Below, piece by piece: positions 55,664-64,000 of a stretch of DNA of 64,000 nucleotides. Origin of the DNA: Phaseolus vulgaris. Its lineage: Eukaryota > Streptophyta > Magnoliopsida > Fabales > Fabaceae. The notes below the pieces were generated by a model. The model was given only the letters and a program-made list of their open reading frames with translations, made no database searches and was not told where the DNA came from. Both the position numbers and the translations under genes were made by a program. Every line of letters begins with the position of its first letter. The stretch's first letter is position 1. Location of the stretch: NCBI RefSeq assembly GCF_000499845.2, contig NC_023758.2, positions 11,319,927 through 11,383,926 on the forward strand, written 5' to 3'.

Positions 55664-56588
55664 GTTTCGATGTTATTTAGTGATTGCGTGTTTGATAATT
55701 AATCCAAACGATTCTTCTGATGATGATTGTGATACTATAGATAATCACTAAAACAAATTATACTACCTCTATCCTATTTATATTTCTAAGACATTGGAAA
55801 AATGTTTGTATTTCTATATAAGATTATTTTATAATTAAATGGAGTATTGATTATTTTTTTAAAAAATATCTTTAGTTGAATATTTGAAATAAATTATAAA
55901 AGATTTCTCTTATAATTTTAGAATATAAAAATTTATGAATATTAATGTCTCTCACAAATATTTTAATCATGTATATATACATAAATAACTATAAATTAAT
56001 AATGGAAACTGATAAATTTATTATTTCTATTAATCTAATTAATTTTCTTTAACTAATGTGAATAAATTTGTCGTTATAATTAAAAAAAAAATATTTAGTC
56101 ACCGAAATTAATTTTGTTGTTATAGGGATTTTCTTTTGGTCACCGAATTAGTGACCACAACTTTTTTTTTAATTAATTATTTTAATCCATTAGCGACCGA
56201 AAATGGTAGTCGCTATCACTTTTTATTTCAGCCACCGATTTACTCACCGATTTTTTTATAATAATTTGGTCGCTAATTGGTTCTTGAATTCTGGTGACCA
56301 AATTTTCTGCGACTGATTTAGCCACCATTTTTTTTATAAAACTTTGGTTGCTAATTTGGTTGTTGAATTTTGGTGACCAAATATTTTGCAACCGATTTAG
56401 CAACTGAAATTTCGGTCGCCAATTTGCGACCAATTTATAATTCGGTCGCTAAACGTTTTGCGACTAGGGTTTTCGCTTCCATCTTTATTCGGTGACGATT
56501 TCGGTCGCAAATATGTTTAGCGACCGATTATAAGGCTTTTAGCAACCGAATTTGGTGGTCGCTAAAAGTGATTTTTTTTGTAGTGCAA

Positions 56589-57129
56589 GAAATTACAACC
56601 AAACATGATTACAGACTCTAATGCCAGGAAATAAGTAAACAATAATAATAAGGATCACAGCTTGATGAACCAACAACAAACTTCAACAACAATGTTAAAA
56701 TGAATAGAATCAAATTTTATGGAAAGGTCTTATAAAAAAACTTTACTGAAGATGCTTAAAGAATCATAACTTGATGGACTAATAACAAACTTCCTAAAAG
56801 AACTATATCACATATCACAGAAACTATCGCTAAACTAAACCATCCACTTGAATGGATGCCAACTAGACATCAATATGCACCTTTATTTTAACAGTAATAA
56901 AAAATAACTTCAAGGCATACAGAACAACATGCACCTTTATTTTGAAAGTTTCACGAAATATTTAAAGAAAAGTATCATAAAATATGAAACATTGTAGTAG
57001 TAGTTCAGGAATAGAAGCTTATGTTTAGTCACATGATCTTTCATAGATTTAACCACAGATGAAAGTGTTGCTTATCTGGTCAGCACTTCTAATTTTTAAA
57101 TGGCAAATTCTCAATCACTACAATATCCT
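56589..57129. other. Intergenic, no gene seen
   Basis: AT-rich DNA between the CACTA element and the copia LTR. No frame or repeat was recognised. Confidence 0.5.
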
Positions 57130-57362
57130 TGTAGTGGAAAGAAATAGATGAAATATATTTCTGAGATATCTTACAAATGTGATTACAGTCTCTATTTATA
57201 GACTATTTTACAACCTAATTAAGGAAAGAAATAATAGGTAATGAAAGCAAGAAATAATGGGTGTTTAAAGTTGTACAAATCAAATCACTAACAAATTTAT
57301 CCTAATAAATATAAAATGGAATATGCACTTAATTATAACATAATTCTCCTGATTATGCAACA
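57130..57362 (-). repeat. 3' LTR of the minus-strand copia element (about 233 bp)
   Basis: On the minus strand it runs TGTTGCATAATCAGGAG...TCCACTACA. It contains a TATA box (TATAAATAG, plus-strand 57192-57200). The purine tract of the element adjoins its start. Confidence 0.8.
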
Positions 57363-57369
57363 CTCCCCG

Positions 57370-60300
57370 TCAAGTTGGTGAATGTATATGTATCATTCCC
57401 AACTTACAAGTAAGATCTTCGAATTGTTTTGTGGGAAGTCCCTTAGTAAACATATTTGCCAATTGGAGTCTTGAAGGGATGTACTCAGTGGCTATAAGAC
57501 CATCATCCAACTTCTCTTTAATAAAGTGTCGGTCTATCTCTATGTGCTTTGTTTGATCATGTTGAACCGGATTGTGTGCAATACTGATAGCGGGCTTATT
57601 ATCACACGCCAAACCCATAGGAGCTTCATATTTTATTTTTAGGTCATCAAGTATGATCTTCATCCATAAGAGTTCACACACCCCTTGAGCCATGGCTCTA
57701 AATTCTGCCTCTGCAGTTGATCTTGCAACTACATTTTGCTTCTTGCTCCTCCATGTTACCAAATTTCCACCCAAGAACATGCAGTAGCCTGTGGTGGATC
57801 TCCTATCAACAATCAATCCTGCATAGTCAGCATTAGTATATACTTTCATGGATAAGTTTTCCCCCTTTTTGAATAGCAATCCTTTTCCTGGAGAGGCTTT
57901 TAAGTACTGAATAATTTTATCTACTGCCTGCAAGTGTCTTTCTCTTGGATCATGCATAAATTGACTAACCACATTAACTGCATAGGCTATATCTGGCCTA
58001 GTGTGTGAAAGATAAATGAGTTTTCCCACAAGTTTTTGATATTGTGTCTTCTCCACTTTTGGGTTTTCCTCATCATTCACAATCCTATGATTTTGTTCTA
58101 TTGGCACTCCAGTGGGCTTACAACCCAACTTACCAATCTCTTTGAGAAGATCAAGGATGTATTTCCTTTGAGAAATAAAGATGCCCTGTCTCGAGTAAGC
58201 AACCTTTATCCCAAGGAAGTACTTCAGCTTCCCAAGATCCTTCATTTCAAATTGAGCAGCTAGTCTCTCCCTCAAATTTTGTTTTTCAATCTCATCATCA
58301 CCTGTAATAATCATATCATCTACATAGACCAAAAGTAGAGTGAGTTTACCATTCTGAGAATGTTTTATAAACAGAGTATGGTCACCTTGGCTTTGTCGGT
58401 ACCCCAAAGATACCATAGCTTGAGTAAACCTTCCAAACCAAGCACGAGGTGATTGTTTAAGACCATATAGGGCCTTCTTAAGTCTGCACGCCTTATTCCC
58501 TTCATTAACAATACCATAACCAGGTGGAATCTCCATGTATACTTCTTCCTCCAAGCTTCCATGCAAGAAGGCATTTTTAACATCAAATTGATGCATTGCC
58601 CAACCAAAGTGTGCTGCCAGGGAGAGAATAATCCAGACGGTATTCATTTTTGCCACTGGAGCAAAAGTCTCCTCATAATCGATCCCATAGGTTTGAGTGT
58701 ACCCTTTTGCAACCAACCTTGCTTTATATTGATCCAGTGTGCTATCAGACTTATACTTAATTGTGTATATCCACCTACAACCCACTGTTTTCTTATCTTT
58801 TGGTCTCTCTACAATCTCCCAAGTCTCATTCCTTTCTAACGCGCTCATTTCTTCATTCATGGCTCGAATCCAGTTCTCATCTTTTAAGGCTTCTTGTACC
58901 GATGTAGGGATTTTGATAGAATCAATAGCTGAAAGAAAACTTTGGTGTTGCATAGAAAGTTTTTCTGTAGACACAAATTGGGATATAGGATATTTGGCAC
59001 AAGATCTTTTTTCTTTTCTCAAGGCAATAGGTAAATCATTTAGGTTAGGTTCAAAAGCAGTATTTAAGGTGTCCTCAAGAGTCTCACTGGTATGAGTTCT
59101 TACCTCCGGTTCAGACAATTGAAGTTGTTGTTCGACCAGGACGGGTTCTTGTTGCCTTCGCTGATATTGTTTTCCAAAATATTTGTCTTCATTATTCTTC
59201 TCTGGTAATGATGTTGGTGCAGGGTCTTTGTCATCCTCCCTAAGAACGAAATCCTGCAACAAAGGAAAAGGTGGCAGCTCAAGGTCCTCAGCTTCTTGAA
59301 TACTCTCCCCCTGAAGCTGAGAACTAGGAAAGAAAGACTCTGTTTCATGGAAGGTGACATCTTTGGAAATATAAACTTTACGACTTTGAGGATGATAACA
59401 TTTGTACTCCTTTTTGTTGGGGGCATAACCGATGAAGACACATTTGATGGCGCGAGGATCTAACTTACCCCGATAAGGACTATGAACATGGACAAAAGCA
59501 GGACAACCAAAGACACGATTCTGAAGACTATTCAACATGGGAATAGAAGGATAGAATGTGGTCATAACCTGAATAAGAGTAACACCCTCTAGAACCCGAA
59601 AGGGTAATCTATTAATCAAATAAGTGGCAGTCAGGATTGCTTCCCCCCAGTAAGATCTAGGAACAGATGTTTGGAAAAGTAAAGCTCGAGTAACCTCAAG
59701 GAGATGACGATTTTTCCTTTCAGCAACCCATTTTGTTGAGGAGTGTCCACACAGGTTAATTCATGAACAACTTCATTTTCCTCAAGGAACTTGGAAAGGT
59801 TTTGGTTCACATATTCTCTTCCATTATCAGAACGCAATCTCTTAATTGGACTTTCAAATTGTGTTTGAATCATTCTGTAAAACTTTACAAACAAGTGAAA
59901 ACTTCAGACTTATCTTTCATGAGGAATATCCAAGTAACCCGAGTACAATCATCAATAAATGAAACAAACCATTTTGCACCCGAGATATTAGGAATAGGTG
60001 AAGGTCTCCATACATCTGAATGAATAAGATCAAAAGGTTTAGAACTTTTATTACCATTGGGAGGAAAAGTTGTCCGATGGTGTTTAGCAAACTGACAAAC
60101 ATCACAATGAAATGACTCAGCAGACACTTTTGTAAATAAAATAGGAAATAAGGACTTTAGGGTACTAAATGGAGGATGACCAAGATTCACGACCTTGCTG
60201 AAGATTAGAAGTGTGTGCCTATAGTCTAGCACACTTTTTACTTTCTTCATGCTGTAAATAATATAACCCGCCCTGCTCTTTAGCAATTTCAATAGTCTTC

Positions 60301-60686
60301 CCCGTGGCAAGATCCTGAAAAACACAATGGGAAGGGAAAAATACCACTGCACAATTTAAATCTTGGGTAATCTTTTGAATAGACAAGAGGTTATTGGATA
60401 GTTTGGGAACATGAAGCACATTTTTTAAAGGAAATGAAGGTTGAAGGTGAATGTTACCACGACCATTAATGGGGGTAGTGGAACCATTAGCAACAGTAAT
60501 ATATGGCTTACCCGATAAAGTAGTGTAGGATGAAAAAGAAGAGGAATGAGGTGTCATATGATCAGTAGCACCAGAGTCTATAATCCAGATATTTTCAGTA
60601 CTAGAAGCATTAAAGGATAAAAAACTAGAACTCTTACCACTCATAGTAAAGGAACAATAGCTAGATGGCTTACTAATGGAGTCCAT
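57370..60686 (-). pseudogene. Copia pol: protease, integrase, RT, RNase H
   Basis: The longest open part, 59619-57370 (749 codons), covers the integrase tail (RVFGCPAFVHVHSPYRGKLD). RT has WRIYTIKYKSD-like text, LVAKGYTQTYGIDYEETF, QFDVKNAFLHGSL and catalytic LLVYVDDMIITG near 58320. RNase H has DNKPAISIAHNPVQHDQ and the end is LANMFTKGLPTKQF. Upstream pieces are 60686-60219 (protease, WIIDSGATDHMTPH), 60352-59885 (integrase zinc part and FVSFIDDCTRVTWIF) and 59894-59631 (RSDNGREYVN, DTPQQNG). Frameshifts lie near 60230, 59890 and 59630-59700. RT and RNase H look intact, but the whole is dead. Confidence 0.93.
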
Positions 60687-60689
60687 GAG

Positions 60690-61080
60690 AGTTCAAAACC
60701 AACTGAGTTTTTCAGATTGGCAAAATTTGATCCTGTTCACACACAAAAAAAAAATCCGCCGAAAAAATTTTCTGGTAGCAGTTTCCGGCGGCCGGCGGCG
60801 GTTTCCGACGAGCAGTGGCAGTTCCGGCGAGCGGTGCAGTTTCCGGCGAGCGACGGCGGTGGTGGTGGTCGGTAGTGGTCAATAGCGGTGGCAGTAACGA
60901 TCAATGGTGCAAGGTGGTGGTGGTGGTCAATGGAGAAAGGATAAGGAAAATAGAAAGTTGCAGCAATGAAGGCTGTAAAAAAAAAATTGCAGCAATGAAG
61001 GCTGCCAAGGAAAATGATTATAGCAATGAAGGCTGTCAAGAAAAATGATTACAACAATGAAGGCTAAAAAAAATTGCAAG
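60690..61080. repeat. GC-rich GGC/GGT block and tandem GCAATGAAGGCTG repeats
   Basis: At 60780-60930 lies a block of CCGGCGG and GGTGGTGG text. At 60958-61065 are four degenerate copies of a unit of about 30 bp containing GCAATGAAGGCTG(T/C)AA. It occupies the place where the copia gag and 5' LTR would be. Confidence 0.75.
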
Positions 61081-61106
61081 AAGCAGAGTCTCCTGATTAT
61101 GCAACA

Positions 61107-61775
61107 CTTGTAATTAGAGAACTTCAGATCATCACCCTATGATTTAAGGCAGCATTATGTCAATAAAAGGATTTTAATATGTACGTATGTTCAGCAGTTT
61201 CCCAGATATATGTATTCAGCATTTCATCTTTCAACAAGAAGGAACACATCTCGAGAGAAATAAACAGAAATGATTGATTATCACAATCGTGTGTACGAGT
61301 ATGAATAATGGAACACATAACCCTCTTTGTGTGACCCAGATTCATCAAAACTGTGAATAGAGTTTGAGTAAAGTGTAGAAGAATTACAGGATTGATTTCA
61401 TTTTATTTTCACTGTTTTTTTAATTATCATTTAATCAGTTGTTTCTTGTCATTTTTCTATTAATTTTTTGTGTTATGTGGGTTACTGTAAGATTCATTGT
61501 TACTTTTTCTACAAGGCTGTAATAAGTTAAACGAATTAGCATATTCGTTTATTCTGGACGCCTATACGAGAACTGATGCATCTTTATAATCAAGAATTTG
61601 AAACAGATACATGATAAACTAGAAAAGAAAGGTATTACTGCCGAAAAAGAAGGAAATTAATTGACCAAAGATGCCATACATTTGCCTCATTTTTCACATT
61701 GAAGAAATGAAGACAGATGAGCCTAAAACATATGCATCCACTAACAAATAACTATTGATCAGGATAGTCACTCAA
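61107..61775. other. Intergenic, downstream of the glucosyltransferase
   Basis: No gene seen. The last 100 or so bases before 61775 are presumably the 3' UTR of the glucosyltransferase. Confidence 0.5.
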
Positions 61776-63867
61776 TTAATGTACATTCAAACTTCCATTT
61801 TTATCTGCATTCATCAAATAATTAACAAATTGATTAATATGCTTATCAGAGCTGCCTCCTTCACCAACTACTTCCCTAGCCAACTTCTTCCATTTGCTGG
61901 CATTCCTTCTTATCTCTTCACTTCTTTCACCCTCCATCACAACCTTCAAACTACTGACAAATTCTTGCTTCTTAACAATTCCATTCTCATCCTCCTTGGG
62001 CCACAATCCCACCTCCCAGATTTCATCCAAAAATTTAGCATCAGGCAACTGATCAGCCCACTGTGGCAAACACACTACAGGAACACCAAGGCTAAGGCTT
62101 TCAAGGGTGGAATTCCAACCACAATGAGTCACAAAGCAACCAGTGGCTTGGTGGGCCAGCAATTCAAGTTGGTTACACCATGTCACAATCAGACCCTTAT
62201 CTTTTACCAAATCTCTGTATCCACAAGGCAATTTACCCTGCTCAGATTCTCTTAAAACCCACAAGAAACTCACACCACTTTCCTTCAAACCCCACGCCAC
62301 CTCTTCCACCTGTTCTGCTTTCAATGACACCATGCTTCCAAAGGAGATGTACACCACAGACTGAGGAGCCTTTTCTTCGAGCCAAGTACTGCACTCTTCA
62401 TTTAGTGGCTTCCATAGACTTGCTCCATACCCTTTGTCCCCTTTAATCCTCCCGTCCAAGTATGCAGAAGGGACCATCGGCCCTATCATCTTCGCCGGAA
62501 AGAGCTCCGTCAAGCCCTCCACCACCTTTCAGAAGGAAACCATCACCAACAATGTCAATTCAAAATGAATCAGACAGAGCAAAATACACTAACAAGTCAA
62601 GAACTCAAGATAGCTAACCACTAAAATTTGATAAACCATTAAGCCATGTCAACAACAAACAAAAAGACATTTAAGACAGTTATCTATGCAGAATCATAAA
62701 ATACGACACAAGTAAAATGCTCTTAATTTTTGGAACCCATCTTAATATTTAGGTCCTTTTCCACTTCTTTTTGTCTTCCATCTTAATTTTTTACTTGAAG
62801 TTTGGTTCTGTTCCACTTTATGTCCATTTTATTTTTAGATTATAGAGTCCTCGTCTAAATTTTAAAGAATAAATAATTATTTTGATGTAAAAATTTTGTT
62901 GCGAAAGAATAAAAATTCTGATTCAATCTCTAAAGATATATAAAGAGTGCAATAATTATGTCTGCCCTGTAATGCTTACGGACTAAATTATCAGTATTTA
63001 CCCAAATTTAAAAAGTTTTCATCTTGGTTCTTTTAGACCAAATCAATCATTGAGTAAAAGTATGATGACCCAGTGTCAAATATTCACCTAAAGTGACAAA
63101 TTTCACGATTTTTAGGTGTACCAGAATAGCCTAATAAACTGGTAAAAAAAAAACAAGTTTAGGCACGTAAACATTTAGGTTAGCAAACCAAACCAAAACT
63201 ACATGAATTGAAGCTGTACCTGGCTTTCCAATGCTTCAAAGGTGTTGACAAACATCCAATCCGCTTCGTCCAAGTTAGAGAACTGGCTCAACTTCATGGC
63301 CATGTAAGCGGGGTAGCTCTGCGGGAACCTCACGAAACTGGGGAGAGCACGGGATTCCAAGGGAGGAAGCCCAGGAACACGCAGAGGAAGGTCTTCCGCG
63401 CCAACAGGAAGCTCAATTAAGCCACGGTGTATGCGACAGAAAATACTGCACACCGCCGCAGAGTTCGTGAAAAACGCCGCCCCATAAACGCCATGCTCCT
63501 TGGCCACGTCCAGAGCCCACGGGAAAAACGAGTCATACACAATGCATGTGACGGGGGAGGGAGTTTGGTGGTGCTTGTGTATGAGCTGAGACAAGGTCCT
63601 GGAACCGTTGGTTCTGAAAGAGGAGAGGAAGAGTTGAACGTCGTCCTTGGCCTCCGCGAAGCCGGCTCGGTCGAAGCCGTCGGAGATGGGCTCGACGGTG
63701 ATGTTTGGGGCGGCGATGGAGTTGGCGGTGTAGTGGGTGGTGGCAACGGTGGCTTTTACGCCCTTTGAGGCTAATCGCTTTGCGAACTGGAGGATAGGGT
63801 TGATGTGACCTTGGGCTGGGTATGGCAGAAGAAGAACGTGCACGTTGCTCTGATTTTGCTGAACCAT
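61776..63867 (-). CDS. UDP-glucosyltransferase, UGT74-like (2 exons)
   Basis: Exon 1 is 63867-63220 and exon 2 is 62525-61776, with a GT-AG intron of 694 bp in phase 0. The protein is 465 aa, normal for the family. The start is ATG 63867 (MVQQNQSNVHVLLLPYPAQG); a longer upstream frame to 63957 overlaps the TATA box and is not used. The catalytic His21 (PAQGH) and Asp112 (CIVYDS) are present. The PSPG box, Trp332 to Gln375, is a full 44 residues with HCGWNSTLES and ends in Gln, the residue usually associated with UDP-glucose. Motifs and intron position suggest family 74, whose members glucosylate small acids, auxins or terpenoids in the cytosol. The substrate cannot be told from sequence. The frame is intact. 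Confidence 0.94.
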
Positions 63868-63932
63868 CTTTTCTCTTTGTCGTTGTTTTTGGATGGAATG
63901 GAATGCTATGCTTCTGTTTTCTTCAATACCGG

Positions 63933-63940
63933 TATTTATA
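63933..63940 (-). promoter_or_regulatory. TATA box of the glucosyltransferase gene
   Basis: TATAAATA on the minus strand, 66-73 bases upstream of the ATG. This leaves a short leader starting near 63905. Confidence 0.8.
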
Positions 63941-64000
63941 GGCACGCAGTGCCACACGGATTTCTAAATCCGCTGGCTCCTCTTTCAATCATACCATTAA

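Larger units (their letters stand above)
54123..56585. mobile_element. Gene-capturing CACTA element (2463 bp)
   Basis: The left end is CACTACAAGAAAATAACAA and the reverse complement of the right end is CACTACAAAAAAAATCACT. It is flanked by CAA on both sides (54120-54122 and 56586-56588), a perfect 3-bp duplication. Both subterminal regions (54150-54640 and 56090-56580) are packed with GTGACCGAAAT/TTAGCGACC repeats. The centre holds GC-richer DNA with fragments of two unrelated host genes and no transposase, so it moved in trans. Confidence 0.94.
57130..61106 (-). mobile_element. Ty1/copia element, minus strand, lacking gag and an intact 5' LTR
   Basis: The minus strand shows protease, integrase, RT and RNase H in copia order (60686-57370), a purine tract (57363-57372) and a 3' LTR (57362-57130). 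On the 5' side only an 18-bp copy of the LTR start remains, ending at 61106. Between it and the protease lies GC-rich and tandem-repeat DNA with no gag. No target duplication was found (ATCCT at 57125-57129, CTTGT at 61107-61111). Confidence 0.82.

Noticed and set aside
57125..61111. Target duplication for the minus-strand copia element
   Set aside because: Flanks ATCCT and CTTGT do not match. CTTGT does occur at 57128-57132 but would make the LTR start with AGTGG and not TG.
63868..63957. N-terminal extension of the glucosyltransferase (upstream Met at 63957)
   Set aside because: It would place the TATA box inside the coding region and add residues not seen in the family. The Met at 63867 gives the usual start.
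1..64000. CRISPR arrays, operons, bacterial-type signals
   Set aside because: None are present. Tandem repeats seen are microsatellites or transposon subterminal arrays, and gene structure is eukaryotic.

Overview
The window is nuclear plant DNA, most likely from a papilionoid legume of the Phaseoleae type. The grounds are GT-AG introns, a plant-type tRNA-Val, a CC-NB-LRR gene, a UGT74-like glucosyltransferase, and SIRE/Maximus-type copia retrotransposons with an envelope-like reading frame. The genus is inferred from general knowledge and was not searched. Only three protein genes look like host genes with an intact frame: an RRM protein with a probable plastid transit peptide (8.3-11.1 kb, four exons), an intronless CC-NB-LRR gene (46.95-49.90 kb) and a two-exon glucosyltransferase on the minus strand (61.8-63.9 kb). 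There is also one tRNA-Val(AAC) on the minus strand at 8.1 kb. Nearly everything else is transposon.

Layout. 33-5377: a decayed Ty1/copia element with 144-bp LTRs, split by a solo Ty3-type LTR (2676-3594). 6189-7610: a non-autonomous Mutator-like element with a perfect 9-bp target duplication. 8105-11077: the tRNA and the RRM gene. 12.84-39.2 kb: one nested block. An old minus-strand Ty3 element (pol at 12.8-15.7 kb, gag/protease at 37.6-39.2 kb) was split by a minus-strand SIRE-like copia element (15705-37555). That element was in turn hit by a very young Ty3 chromovirus in its gag (27631-35377, TSD CCTTG, LTRs differing at 2 of 977 positions) and carries a second SIRE-like element (17809-24643) with unmatched flanks. 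Next to the latter lies a pol fragment in inverted orientation (24644-27370). 41.3-45.5 kb: a CACTA transposon containing another CACTA transposon with a broken Ulp1-like protease gene. 46.95-49.90 kb: the NLR gene. 50.25-53.2 kb: a CACTA end, a solo LTR and a decayed copia fragment. 54123-56585: a CACTA element that has picked up pieces of two host genes (VPS8-like and UDP-GlcNAc pyrophosphorylase-like). 57.1-61.1 kb: a minus-strand copia element without recognisable gag or an intact 5' LTR. 61.8-64.0 kb: the glucosyltransferase with its TATA box.

The host genes show no functional link to each other. The most interesting observations are the gene-capturing CACTA element, the CACTA-borne Ulp1-like protease with its catalytic residues still visible, short palindromes reiterated inside two SIRE-like families, the rearranged SIRE shell with an inverted pol, and an NLR that lacks part of its RNBS-B motif.
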